The translations under genes and the position numbers were made by a program. From Pseudomonas fluorescens (lineage in GTDB: Bacteria > Pseudomonadota > Gammaproteobacteria > Pseudomonadales > Pseudomonadaceae), in contig NZ_CP148752.1 of NCBI RefSeq assembly GCF_040448305.1, forward strand, positions 3,286,001-3,350,000: a DNA stretch of 64,000 bases. Reading direction: 5' to 3'. Below the pieces are notes generated by a model. It did not search any database. It saw nothing but the letters and a program-made list of their open reading frames with translations, and was not told where the DNA came from. Positions 9,768 to 17,593 of the stretch are shown one piece after another. Within the stretch, counting starts at the first letter, position 1; each line of letters begins with the position of its first letter.

Positions 9768-9802
9768 CCTCCGAGGTCGTGTGGATGACACGACCTCGGA
9801 GG
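9768..9802. terminator. 15-bp perfect hairpin between amidohydrolase fragment and MFS gene
   Basis: Arms CCTCCGAGGTCGTGT and ACACGACCTCGGAGG enclose a 5-nt loop. The element lies just after the stop of the amidohydrolase fragment (9822 on the minus strand) and about 120 nt before the MFS start. It could end transcription from upstream or act as an attenuator. Confidence 0.55.
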
Positions 9803-9821
9803 TTCGGTGTTGCTTGCATAA

Positions 9822-10163
9822 TCAGTCGCTCAGGTGCTGAGCTCGCCGCAGCACCGCATTGAGCAGCACGTCGCAGCCCATACGAACATCGTCCGGCAGG
9901 GCGTCTTCGGCTTCGTTGTGGCTCAGGCCACCGACACAGGGAATGAAGACCATAGTGGTGGGGCAATGCCCGGCGAGGTGAATGGCGTCATGCCCGGCAC
10001 CGCTGACGATGTCTTGATGGGGGTAACCCAGCGCCTGGACCGCCGAACGTACAGCGGTCACGCAATCGGCATCGAAGGGTGTCGCCGGGCTGAGCCAGTG
10101 ACGACTGATCGCCAGGCTCAAACCGCGTTTGTCGGCAACGATTTGCAAGCGCTCGCATACGGC
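9822..10163 (-). pseudogene. M20-type amidohydrolase (allantoate / N-carbamoyl-amino-acid hydrolase family), C-terminal fragment
   Basis: Only about 110 residues of a family normally ~410 long. The retained part carries the C-terminal motif SGAGHDAIHLAG, in which the His-Asp pair belongs to the metal and substrate site, followed by GGLSHNEAEDA, the usual ending of hydantoinase/carbamoylase-type M20 enzymes. The frame remains open further upstream, but from about 10150 the sequence no longer resembles this family and instead reads, on the other strand, as a binding-protein gene. The 5' 70% of the gene is therefore missing. No start codon and no dimerisation domain remain, so it is almost certainly inactive. 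Its position upstream of the MFS-porin-RidA operon suggests it was once that operon's enzyme. Confidence 0.85.
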
Positions 10164-10667
10164 GTGCCTGTGGTGATCGAAAGCGGGACTGAATTCTTCT
10201 CGGCCTTTTTCGCCAGCCGCTGCGATGTAATCACCAGCGACGTGTCGCAGCTGGCGGTTATCCGGCTCAACTCAGGCAACCCTGAAAACTACGCCATCCT
10301 TCCTTATGTGATCTCGAAGTCGCCAATGGGTCCAGTCGTGCGGGGTGATGACAAGCACTTTGCAGACATCGTCAAGTGGACCGTCTTCGCAACCTTTACT
10401 GCAGAAGAACTCGGTATCACCAAAGAAAACGTTAAACAAATGCTCACCAGTAACAATGAAGACGTCCGGCGCCTTCTGGGTGTAACGCCAGGTGTGGGGG
10501 CAGGGCTGGGCCTCAAGGATGACTGGGTGATCAATGTCATCTCCGCGGTAGGCAACTACGAAGAAATCTTCGAGCGCAACGTGGGTGCCAATACTCCCTT
10601 GCAGATGAAGCGTGGCCAGAACTCCCTGTGGTCGGACGGTGGCCTGCTGTACGCCCCGCTTTTCTGA
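10152..10667 (+). pseudogene. Amino-acid ABC transporter substrate-binding protein (AapJ/YhdW type), C-terminal half
   Basis: From about codon GVPVVIES at 10160 the translation matches the second half of AapJ-type binding proteins: SRCDVITSDVSQL, VISKSPMGPVVRGDD, GNYEEIFERNVG and MKRGQNSLWSDGG are all family landmarks. About 168 residues remain of roughly 340. The signal peptide and the first lobe are missing, so the protein could not be exported or bind ligand. The frame stays open leftwards through the antisense of the amidohydrolase fragment, which makes a misleading 277-codon reading frame. The permease gene begins 62 nt downstream, so this is the remnant of the first gene of an aapJQM-like operon. 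Confidence 0.85.
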
Positions 10668-10729
10668 TCCGCGATGTGAATGGCTCAAACGCCGCGTAGA
10701 TGGCGAATCAGAAACGAGAGGTGAAGGTC

Positions 10730-11866
10730 ATGTCGGCAAGAGATGGCGCTGTTAAACACCAACACCGGGCAGTCACGGTGTTGGTCCAGCTTGTAGTACT
10801 CACGGCTGTCGTGATTGCGGTTTGGTATTTCGGGCACGTGATCAACGAGCGCCTTACACAGAAAGGGATCAATACCGGGTTCGGCTTTCTGTGGGCTCGC
10901 GCCGGTTTCGACCTTAGCGAAAGCATGATTGCTTTCAGCGGTGACTACTCATATGCGTACGCCCTGCTCGCGGGGTTTTCCAACACGCTCAAAGTGGCGT
11001 TTTGCGCCATTGTGTTCTCCGTGCTGCTCGGGGTATTGGCGGCGCTGGCTCAGTTGTCCAAATTCGGCCTGGCCAGACGAATTGCCAAAGTGTATGTCTC
11101 GACGATCCGCAATACGCCGCTACTGCTGCAGTTGTTCTTCTGGTTCGCTGTTTTTACTTACGGTCTACCGGTAGTCCGGGAGGCTCTGGAGCCGGTACCG
11201 GGTGTGTTCATCAGTAATCGCGGGATTAATTTCCCGTGGCCGTCCCCCTTCGCATTGGCAGCAATCGTCGCGATTTTTTGCACCGTCGTGGCGTTTATCC
11301 TCAGAAGCGTGCGTACCGGTGGCAGCGCACTGAAAAATCCGGGAGCCTTGCTGATGCTCCTGAGCCTGATTGCCTTCGTGTCCACGGCTTATGCCCTGTG
11401 GTCCGGGCAAATGACATTTGAATGGCCCACGGCAAGCAAGTTTTCAATCGGCGGCGGCGGGCACTTTTCACCCGAGTTCATGAGTATGTTCATCGGGCTC
11501 TCTGTGTACACCGGCACTGATATAGCCGAAGCGATCCGTGGGGCCGTGCAGTCCATTGCCCAGGGACAGATTGCTGCAGGTTATGCGTTGGGCCTGACGC
11601 ACTTTGGCGTTCTGCGTTACATCGTGATGCCACAAGCCTTCCGGATCGCGATGCCGGCGGTGGTCAGTGAACTCCTGAACCTGATGAAAAACAGTTCGCT
11701 CGGTGTTGCCGTGGGATACCCGGAACTGGTCTCGGCGGGAAACACCGCCATGAATCAAACGGGGCAGGCCATCGAATTGATCAGCATTTTCATGCTGGTT
11801 TACGTCACGGTAAACATTATTACGACGCGGGTAATCGGTCTTTGGGAGAAACATTATGTCTGGTGA
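10730..11866 (+). CDS. Amino-acid ABC transporter permease (AapQ/YhdX type)
   Basis: 378 residues from the ATG at 10730, which has AGAGGTGAAGG in front. An ATG at 10700 would add ten residues without a ribosome site. The N-terminal transmembrane segment, the long periplasmic insert before the core, and the EAA-loop region (GLTHFGVLRYIVMPQAFRIA) identify the larger AapQ-type permeases of the polar amino-acid uptake family. Inner membrane. It overlaps the next permease by 11 nt. Its own binding protein is truncated just upstream, so the importer would need another binding protein to work. Confidence 0.92.
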   Translation: MSARDGAVKHQHRAVTVLVQLVVLTAVVIAVWYFGHVINERLTQKGINTGFGFLWARAGFDLSESMIAFSGDYSYAYALLAGFSNTLKVAFCAIVFSVLLGVLAALAQLSKFGLARRIAKVYVSTIRNTPLLLQLFFWFAVFTYGLPVVREALEPVPGVFISNRGINFPWPSPFALAAIVAIFCTVVAFILRSVRTGGSALKNPGALLMLLSLIAFVSTAYALWSGQMTFEWPTASKFSIGGGGHFSPEFMSMFIGLSVYTGTDIAEAIRGAVQSIAQGQIAAGYALGLTHFGVLRYIVMPQAFRIAMPAVVSELLNLMKNSSLGVAVGYPELVSAGNTAMNQTGQAIELISIFMLVYVTVNIITTRVIGLWEKHYVW

Positions 11867-12947
11867 TCTGAATAATGGTGCCCAGGTATCGATTGCCGCA
11901 CCCTTGACGCTAATCCAGCGCCTCAAAGGCCTGGGCTCGGGTATGCCAAGCCGGATTGTGCTCGGCGCACTGTTTCTCTGGGGCGTCGTTTTGGTTGGCC
12001 CAGGTATCTTCAAATGGTTGTTGCTTGATGCAACCTTTAGCGGTAATGCCGCGCTATGCCACCAGAACGGAGGCGCTTGCTGGGCGTTCATCGGCACCAA
12101 GCTCAATCTCATCCTGTTCGGGGCCTATCCTCCGGAATCGCTGTGGCGTCCGATCACCTTCGTTGCATTGATCGCGGCGGTTGCGCTCTGGTGTTTGTTC
12201 CGGGTCCGCCATCACACAGTGGCCATTGTGCTGTGGGTACTGGCCGCGTTGATTGGTTATCTATTGATGAGTGGCGGACTGTTCGGTCTTGAGCCCGTGG
12301 ATCGTGCGCGTTGGGGTGGACTGCCGATCACCCTGCTGATCAGCATTGCCGGCCTTGTATGTGCGTTCCCTTTGGGCGTGCTGCTGGCGTTGGGGTGTCG
12401 GTCGCAGATGCCGCTTGTCTCTGTTCCGTGCCGGCTTTATGTGGATCTCATTCGCAGTGTTCCGGCGATCACCATTGTCTTCATGACCTTTGCGATCATT
12501 CCGTTGATCCTTCCGGACGAGCTTATTTTCGACAAGCTTTTTCGGGCAGGTATCGGTCTCTCGCTATTTACCGCCGCTTACTTTTCCGAGGCCTTGCGCG
12601 GTGCCCTGCAAGCACTTTCAGTCGGTCAGCGCCAAGCGTCGGCAAGCCTGGGGTTCGGCTATTGGGGCAGTCATGCCTACGTTATCTTGCCGCAAGTCAT
12701 CGCCCATTCGCTGCAACCGATTGCCAACATCGCCATCGCGTTCGTCAAGAACAGTTCATTGTTGATGATCATCGGTCTTTTCGATTTGCTTGGATCGGCA
12801 AGATCAAGCCTTTATGACGAAAACTGGCAAGGGTTCTATAAAGAGCTCTATCTGTTTGTCGGCGTCATCTACTTCGTTATCTGCATGTATATCCAACACT
12901 ACGTCGCGTCGATTGAACGTGAACGTAGGGCCCGCCTGTATCAATAA
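11856..12947 (+). CDS. Amino-acid ABC transporter permease (AapM/YhdY type)
   Basis: 363 residues with several N-terminal hydrophobic helices followed by the conserved permease core; the EAA loop is ASLGFGYWGSHAYVILPQVI. This is the partner of the preceding AapQ-type permease and forms the heterodimeric channel. Start ATG has GGGAGAAAC in front and overlaps the upstream gene by 11 nt. The stop codon shares one base with the start of the RidA gene, so translation is coupled through three genes. In AapJQMP systems the ATPase normally follows directly; here it is 3 kb away on the opposite strand. Confidence 0.92.
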   Translation: MSGDLNNGAQVSIAAPLTLIQRLKGLGSGMPSRIVLGALFLWGVVLVGPGIFKWLLLDATFSGNAALCHQNGGACWAFIGTKLNLILFGAYPPESLWRPITFVALIAAVALWCLFRVRHHTVAIVLWVLAALIGYLLMSGGLFGLEPVDRARWGGLPITLLISIAGLVCAFPLGVLLALGCRSQMPLVSVPCRLYVDLIRSVPAITIVFMTFAIIPLILPDELIFDKLFRAGIGLSLFTAAYFSEALRGALQALSVGQRQASASLGFGYWGSHAYVILPQVIAHSLQPIANIAIAFVKNSSLLMIIGLFDLLGSARSSLYDENWQGFYKELYLFVGVIYFVICMYIQHYVASIERERRARLYQ

Positions 12948-13348
12948 TGGATGCCTCCATGAAAGAAATAATTGAAGTACCGTTTTTGTCTGAAGCGCTC
13001 AGACGTTTGAATACACCGACCTCTTTGCTGATTCGCTCGGGTTCGATGCTCTATACCTGTGGCCTGCCGCCGCTCGATCCACTGACCGGGAATATTGTTC
13101 GAGGCACGATTGTTGAACAGACTCACGCTGTATTGCAGGTGATGAAAGTTGTACTTGAATCGGCAGGATCGTGCCTCGATAACGTCGTGAAAACCACGAT
13201 CTTCGTAACGGATCCATCGATGATGGATGAGGTGAACGCGGTGTATCGCAAGTATTTTCCCGAGAATCCACCCGTCCGCTCATTCGTTGCAGTCAAGCCT
13301 TGGCCGTTTCCGTTTGATATTGAAATCGATGTAGTTGCCCATCTTTAG
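12947..13348 (+). CDS. RidA family protein
   Basis: 133 residues. It contains YTCGLPPLDPLTGNIV, VVKTTIFVTDPSMMDEVNAVY and PPVRSFVAV, the normal landmarks of RidA/YjgF imine deaminases, including the conserved Arg. It is directly coupled to the permease gene (one-base overlap) and followed by an ornithine-cyclodeaminase-like gene. That family makes or reduces cyclic imines, so a RidA protein here would plausibly hydrolyse an enamine or imine intermediate. It differs clearly from the other RidA in this window at 6461-6850, so the two are not a recent duplication. Confidence 0.88.
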   Translation: MDASMKEIIEVPFLSEALRRLNTPTSLLIRSGSMLYTCGLPPLDPLTGNIVRGTIVEQTHAVLQVMKVVLESAGSCLDNVVKTTIFVTDPSMMDEVNAVYRKYFPENPPVRSFVAVKPWPFPFDIEIDVVAHL

Positions 13349-13508
13349 AAAACGGATGTGCTGGGTTGTATTGTGTAAGAAGCATCAGTTCTCCTGGTAG
13401 CTATAAGCTATTCAGCTAGTTGTTTTAATATTCTTTCCCATGAACTCGAACCGAGTGGTTTCGACGTTTAAGGCTTTCTGTCAGATGCTCGATGAAGGAA
13501 TGTATTCG

Positions 13509-14465
13509 ATGAAAAATGACATTGCCGTACTTGATTCAGTTCAAGTGGCCAAACTGATCGGCCAGATTGATGTGCTGTCCGCATTGCGTCGTATGTTCCT
13601 GGCGTTGGGACAGGAAATGGCTGTGCAACCGCCACAACTGCGCAATCCGTTTCCCAATGGGCAAGGCAACTTTATCAGTTACCTGGGAACGCTGGCCGAG
13701 GAGCAAGTGTTTGGCGCCAAGCTCTCGCCCTATATCCCACGCCCGGAGGGGGCCTTGGTGACAGCCTGGACGCTGATGATGTCGATGGAGGACGGTCAAC
13801 CGCGCTTGCTCTGTGATTCAGGACAACTGACTGTCGAGCGAACCGCGGGAACCACAGCGCTCGCCGTAGACTTGTTGGCGCCTGCGCGTGTCAGCAAACT
13901 GGCCGTGGTGGGAGCAGGGCGGTTGGGTCAGGCTCATGCCCGGCATGTCTTGTCGCTGCGCGAATGGGTGGATATCAGGCTGTACGCGCCCAATATTGGC
14001 TCTCTGCCAGAGTCCGAGCAGCAGGCACTGCGCGATATCGATCCGCGCGTCAGCCTTCATACCGAACTCGCCAGCGCCGTCGACGATGCGGATGTCATCA
14101 TGCTCTGCACCTCGGCCGGTCGAACGGTGCTTGACCCTGCCGTGCTGAAAAAGCCTGCGCTGATCACGTCCATTTGTACCAATGCACCCCTGGCACATGA
14201 AGTACCGCCAGAGTCCTTGCTGAACATGAGCGTCTATTGCGACTACCGGGCTACAACGCCCGACAGCGCAGGGGAAATGCGCCTGGCAAAAGACCAGCAT
14301 GGCTGGTTACCCGAGAGTATTTGCGGAGATTTGCCGGAGCTGATGACGGGAGCCGCCCGACTTCCCGATCCCGAGCGCCATACCTTCTTCCGCTCGATCG
14401 GACTGGGGCTGGAGGATATCGCCATTGCCAATGAGCTTTATCAGTTGCATATGAAGAACAACTGA
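13509..14465 (+). CDS. Ornithine cyclodeaminase / mu-crystallin family protein, possible cyclic-imine reductase
   Basis: About 318 residues from the ATG at 13509, chosen because GAAGGA lies 9 nt upstream; in-frame ATGs at 13440 and 13500 are alternatives. A Rossmann motif VVGAGRLGQAHARHV is present, as in NAD(P)-dependent OCD-family enzymes. The family's catalytic Asp region, which reads AVGGDCPGK in the true cyclodeaminase at 19082, here reads SICTNAPLAHE, with Asn in place of Asp. That loss argues against ornithine deamination and fits members that reduce cyclic ketimines such as pyrroline-2-carboxylate. The neighbours (amino-acid permeases, RidA) fit imine chemistry. The exact substrate cannot be read from the sequence. 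Confidence 0.75.
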   Translation: MKNDIAVLDSVQVAKLIGQIDVLSALRRMFLALGQEMAVQPPQLRNPFPNGQGNFISYLGTLAEEQVFGAKLSPYIPRPEGALVTAWTLMMSMEDGQPRLLCDSGQLTVERTAGTTALAVDLLAPARVSKLAVVGAGRLGQAHARHVLSLREWVDIRLYAPNIGSLPESEQQALRDIDPRVSLHTELASAVDDADVIMLCTSAGRTVLDPAVLKKPALITSICTNAPLAHEVPPESLLNMSVYCDYRATTPDSAGEMRLAKDQHGWLPESICGDLPELMTGAARLPDPERHTFFRSIGLGLEDIAIANELYQLHMKNN

Positions 14466-14510
14466 GTAGAGGTTTAGAAGTCGTTCTGCCTATTTCAGCG
14501 TAATAATAAT

Positions 14511-14534
14511 CCGGGGGATGGAAACATCCCCCGG
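14511..14534 (+). terminator. Perfect 10-bp hairpin with GAAA tetraloop
   Basis: CCGGGGGATG, loop GAAA, CATCCCCCGG, between the OCD-like gene and the CapA-like gene. A GNRA tetraloop makes this very stable in RNA. No U-run follows, so it is more likely a processing or attenuation hairpin than a full terminator. Confidence 0.55.
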
Positions 14535-14554
14535 CTTATATTCGGGAGGGTGCC

Positions 14555-15667
14555 ATGGCAGCTGTTACCGATACGCTGAAGCTGTTTCTCGCCGGCGACG
14601 TCATGACTGCCCGCGGCATCGACGCAGTACTGCCGCATCCTGGCGATCCGCGGCTTTACGAAGCTTACGTCAAGAATGCCGGCGATTACGTCCGGCTGGC
14701 AGAACGAGTCAATGGCTCGATTCCCCGCCCAGTCGATTTCGCCTATGTCTGGGGCGCTGCGCTGGATGAGTTCGAACTTCGCCAGCCACACGCACGCATC
14801 ATCAATCTGGAAACTGCAGTGTCCCGCCGCGGACGACCGGAGCCAAAGGGCATCAATTACCGCATGAGCCCGGAGAACTTCCCGGCCATCAGCGCAGCCG
14901 GCATCGACTGCTGCGTGCTGGCCAACAACCATGTGCTGGACTGGGGCGCAGCCGGCCTGGCCGATACACTGGAGACCCTGGCGAGCAATGGTATGTGCAG
15001 CGCCGGCGCCGGGCACAACCGGCAATCAGCCGAAGCGCCTGCCGTGTTGCTGCAGCCTGGCGGGCGACGCTTGCTGGTGTTTGGCCTCGGCGCGCCCGAC
15101 AGCGGCATTGCGCCGGGCTGGGCCGCCACGGATAGGCGCGCGGGCGTCGCGCGGCTGGAGGATCTGTCGATGCAAAGCCTGCGCCCTGTGGCCAAACGGA
15201 TTCTCGAGGGCAAAAAACCGCGGGATCTGGTGGTCGCCTCCATTCACTGGGGCGGCAACTGGGGGTTCGATATCCCGCGCGAGCAAGTCCGGTTCGCCCA
15301 TGCCTTGATCGACGAGGCCGGGGTTGACGTGGTGCACGGGCATTCCTCGCACCACGTCAAAGGCATCGAGGTGTACCACGAACGCCTGATTCTCTATGGC
15401 TGCGGTGATCTTCTGAACGATTACGAAGGCATCGAGGGCCACACAGCCTTTCGCGGCGACCTGGGGCTTCTATACTTCGCCTCGCTGGACCCGGGCGGGC
15501 AGTTGCAGTCGCTGGACCTGATACCCACCCGCCTGCGTCGCTTTCGCCTCTGTCGCGCCGAAGGGGATGACCGTCAATGGCTGCACGACACCCTTTCTCG
15601 CGAGTGCGCCCGCCTGGGCAGCAGCATCCAGGCGGGCGCGAAAAATGCCTTCGAGTTGCGTTGGTGA
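14555..15667 (+). CDS. CapA / PgsA-family metallophosphatase-fold protein
   Basis: 370 residues with the motifs of the poly-gamma-glutamate synthesis protein CapA family: LFLAGDVM at the N-terminus, INLET near 86, LANNHVLDWG near 126, SIHWGGNWG near 230 and VVHGHSSHHVKG near 260. These are the metal-site blocks of the calcineurin-like fold. Members are found in capsule synthesis and also as stand-alone proteins near amino-acid transport genes, where the function is not established. No signal peptide is apparent. A CGGGAGGG ribosome site precedes the ATG. No pgsB/C capsule genes are nearby, so capsule synthesis is unlikely. Confidence 0.85.
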   Translation: MAAVTDTLKLFLAGDVMTARGIDAVLPHPGDPRLYEAYVKNAGDYVRLAERVNGSIPRPVDFAYVWGAALDEFELRQPHARIINLETAVSRRGRPEPKGINYRMSPENFPAISAAGIDCCVLANNHVLDWGAAGLADTLETLASNGMCSAGAGHNRQSAEAPAVLLQPGGRRLLVFGLGAPDSGIAPGWAATDRRAGVARLEDLSMQSLRPVAKRILEGKKPRDLVVASIHWGGNWGFDIPREQVRFAHALIDEAGVDVVHGHSSHHVKGIEVYHERLILYGCGDLLNDYEGIEGHTAFRGDLGLLYFASLDPGGQLQSLDLIPTRLRRFRLCRAEGDDRQWLHDTLSRECARLGSSIQAGAKNAFELRW

Positions 15668-15694
15668 GAACACTCCCTTAGCGACCCCGAATGA

Positions 15695-16429
15695 TCAATG
15701 TTGCAGGATCTTGGAGAGGAAGTCCTTGGCGCGGGGGGAGCGTGCTTCGGGAGTGCCGAAGAACTCTTCCTTTTTGCAATCTTCAATGATTTTTCCCGCG
15801 TCCATGAAAATTACCCGGTCACTGACCTTCCTCGCGAAGCCCATTTCGTGGGTCACGCACATCATGGTCATGCCCTCGTTCGCCAGCTTTATCATGACGT
15901 CCAGTACCTCTCCGACCATTTCCGGGTCCAGTGCCGAGGTGGGTTCGTCAAACAGCATCACGATCGGATCCATCGATAAGGCACGAGCAATTGCCACGCG
16001 CTGCTGCTGGCCACCTGAGAGTTGCCCGGGAAACTTGTCCTTGTGGGCGCTCAGGCCAACACGATCGAGCATCTTCAGGCCCCGTTTTAACGCCTCGTCC
16101 TGGCCACGGCCCAGCACCTTCATCTGGGCGAGCGTCAGGTTTTGCGTCACTGACAGGTGCGGAAACAACTCGAAGTGTTGAAATACCATGCCGACCCGGC
16201 TGCGAAGCTTGGGCAGGTTGGTTTTCGGGTCCGAGAGGCTGATGCCATCTACGACAATCTCGCCTTGCTGGAAGGGTTCAAGCGCATTCACGGTCTTGAT
16301 CAGCGTCGACTTGCCAGAACCGGAGGGGCCGCACACCACGACGACTTCGCTCTTTTGTATGGCGGTAGTGCAGTCGCTCAGCACCTGAAAATTGCCGTAC
16401 CACTTGGAAACATTTTTTATGTTGATCAC
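15695..16429 (-). CDS. Amino-acid ABC transporter ATP-binding protein (AapP/GlnQ type)
   Basis: 244 residues from a GTG start (AGGACA upstream, then [12 protein letters not shown]). It has Walker [10 protein letters not shown]-loop [10 protein letters not shown], signature LSGGQQQRV, Walker [14 protein letters not shown] and switch His in VTHEMGFA: a complete ATPase of the polar amino-acid family. It converges with the CapA-like gene and is divergent from the GntR regulator at 16756. It is the natural partner of the permeases at 10730-12947, although in related systems all four genes lie in one operon. The probable operator pair in its upstream region suggests GntR control. Confidence 0.93.
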   Translation of the reverse strand: MINIKNVSKWYGNFQVLSDCTTAIQKSEVVVVCGPSGSGKSTLIKTVNALEPFQQGEIVVDGISLSDPKTNLPKLRSRVGMVFQHFELFPHLSVTQNLTLAQMKVLGRGQDEALKRGLKMLDRVGLSAHKDKFPGQLSGGQQQRVAIARALSMDPIVMLFDEPTSALDPEMVGEVLDVMIKLANEGMTMMCVTHEMGFARKVSDRVIFMDAGKIIEDCKKEEFFGTPEARSPRAKDFLSKILQH

Positions 16430-16527
16430 GGTGGTTGTCCTGATGTGGTTGCAGATGGCGCAAGAGGGACGAGGACCTGATCGCAAAAGGCTAACCAGGG
16501 TGTATCTGTCCTTTCCTACTGTAGAAA

Positions 16528-16672
16528 GTATACGATTACTGATTCGCTAACGACAACCACAAAGCGATGAATCAGGCTTGTATTTCAGATGAATGGGGAG
16601 AGGGGCTGGACTGCAGTTCGGGGGGACCAGGCTGAGGCTGCCGTCCTTGTTCGTTTTCGTATAATCGTATAC
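16528..16672. promoter_or_regulatory. Paired inverted operator sites GTATACGATTA / TAATCGTATAC between divergent genes
   Basis: An 11-bp motif GTATACGATTA at 16528-16538 recurs as its exact reverse complement at 16662-16672. Both copies lie in the 326-nt region between the divergent ABC ATPase and GntR genes. The second copy is itself embedded in CGTATACG, an 8-bp palindrome. Size, symmetry and position are those expected for operators of an FCD-type GntR regulator that controls itself and the transporter gene. Confidence 0.6.
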
Positions 16673-16755
16673 GGTTGTGCATAGTGATGTAGTTGTTCCT
16701 CGTATCTGCCAAACCCAGACACGCCTTTAAATCGCCCCTGGCCACTTAGTGTCAT

Positions 16756-17445
16756 ATGTCTAACCAATCACCACTGAAGTACATTGCAGGACTGATCCCG
16801 CTGGCACGTGTGTCCGCACCGCAATTTGTTGCGGCCGTTATCAGGGAAGCCATCGTCACCGGCGCGCTCTCCGGTAGCGAACCTCTGCGTCAGGACCTGA
16901 TCGCTACCGAACTCAACACCAGCAAGGTGCCGGTTCGCGAGGCGCTGCGCGAGCTTGAAGGTCAGGGCCTGGTCCAGTTCATGCCGAATCGGGGCTTCAT
17001 GGTGACACCGCCGTCCCTGAATGAAATGAATGAGTGCTTTGAGTTAAGAGCGGTTTTAGAGCCGCTGGCCGTCCGCCATTCGGTACCGCTCTCGACACCG
17101 GAGCAACTCGATGCTGTCGAACGCATCATCGATGAGTTCGAGAAAGTTCAGGATCCTCTCCTGAGCAGTCAATGGAACCTTTCGCTGCATACGGCGCTTT
17201 ATGCACCTGCGCAAATGAAACACCTGGAAAATATGATCACCCGTGCGCACACCATTGCGCAGCGCTATACGCACATCTATATGCAGCTGCGATCCGCAGG
17301 GATTGATAGCCAGGACGAGCACCGTGCGATCCTCGCGGCGTACCGGGCAAAAGACGTGGAGGCGGCCGTTGCGTTGATGACAACGCATCTCAAGCAAGCA
17401 TCGGATGAGGCGGCTGAGTACCTGAAGGACCACTTTGAGGTGTAG
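16756..17445 (+). CDS. GntR-family transcriptional regulator, FCD (FadR-like) type
   Basis: 229 residues. The N-terminal winged helix includes EPLRQDLIATELNTSKVPVR followed by EALRELEGQGLV, the classical GntR recognition region. The C-terminal domain is all helical (FELRAVLEPLAVRHS, with later His and Asp residues in DEHRAILAAY), the FCD domain that binds small carboxylates, often through a metal. It is divergent from the amino-acid ABC ATPase, and the region between them carries a matched pair of inverted 11-bp sites. It therefore probably regulates the importer/RidA/OCD-like genes in response to the imported compound. Confidence 0.9.
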   Translation: MSNQSPLKYIAGLIPLARVSAPQFVAAVIREAIVTGALSGSEPLRQDLIATELNTSKVPVREALRELEGQGLVQFMPNRGFMVTPPSLNEMNECFELRAVLEPLAVRHSVPLSTPEQLDAVERIIDEFEKVQDPLLSSQWNLSLHTALYAPAQMKHLENMITRAHTIAQRYTHIYMQLRSAGIDSQDEHRAILAAYRAKDVEAAVALMTTHLKQASDEAAEYLKDHFEV

Positions 17446-17593
17446 GAGCAGCCGGTCGACACTCGATAGCTTCGGGCGACGTACCGACTATGGACTCGAA
17501 GACTGCGCGTTTATTCAGAAAACACGCGTTATCGTTAACGTCCATCGCGAGCAGGGGCGCAGCGCTTAGCCTGCGCACCTTGTTTTTTTCTCC

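Noticed and set aside
9834..10667. A single rightward 277-codon gene covering the whole interval
   Set aside because: Its first half is the antisense of a recognisable amidohydrolase fragment; only the part after about 10152 matches the binding-protein family.
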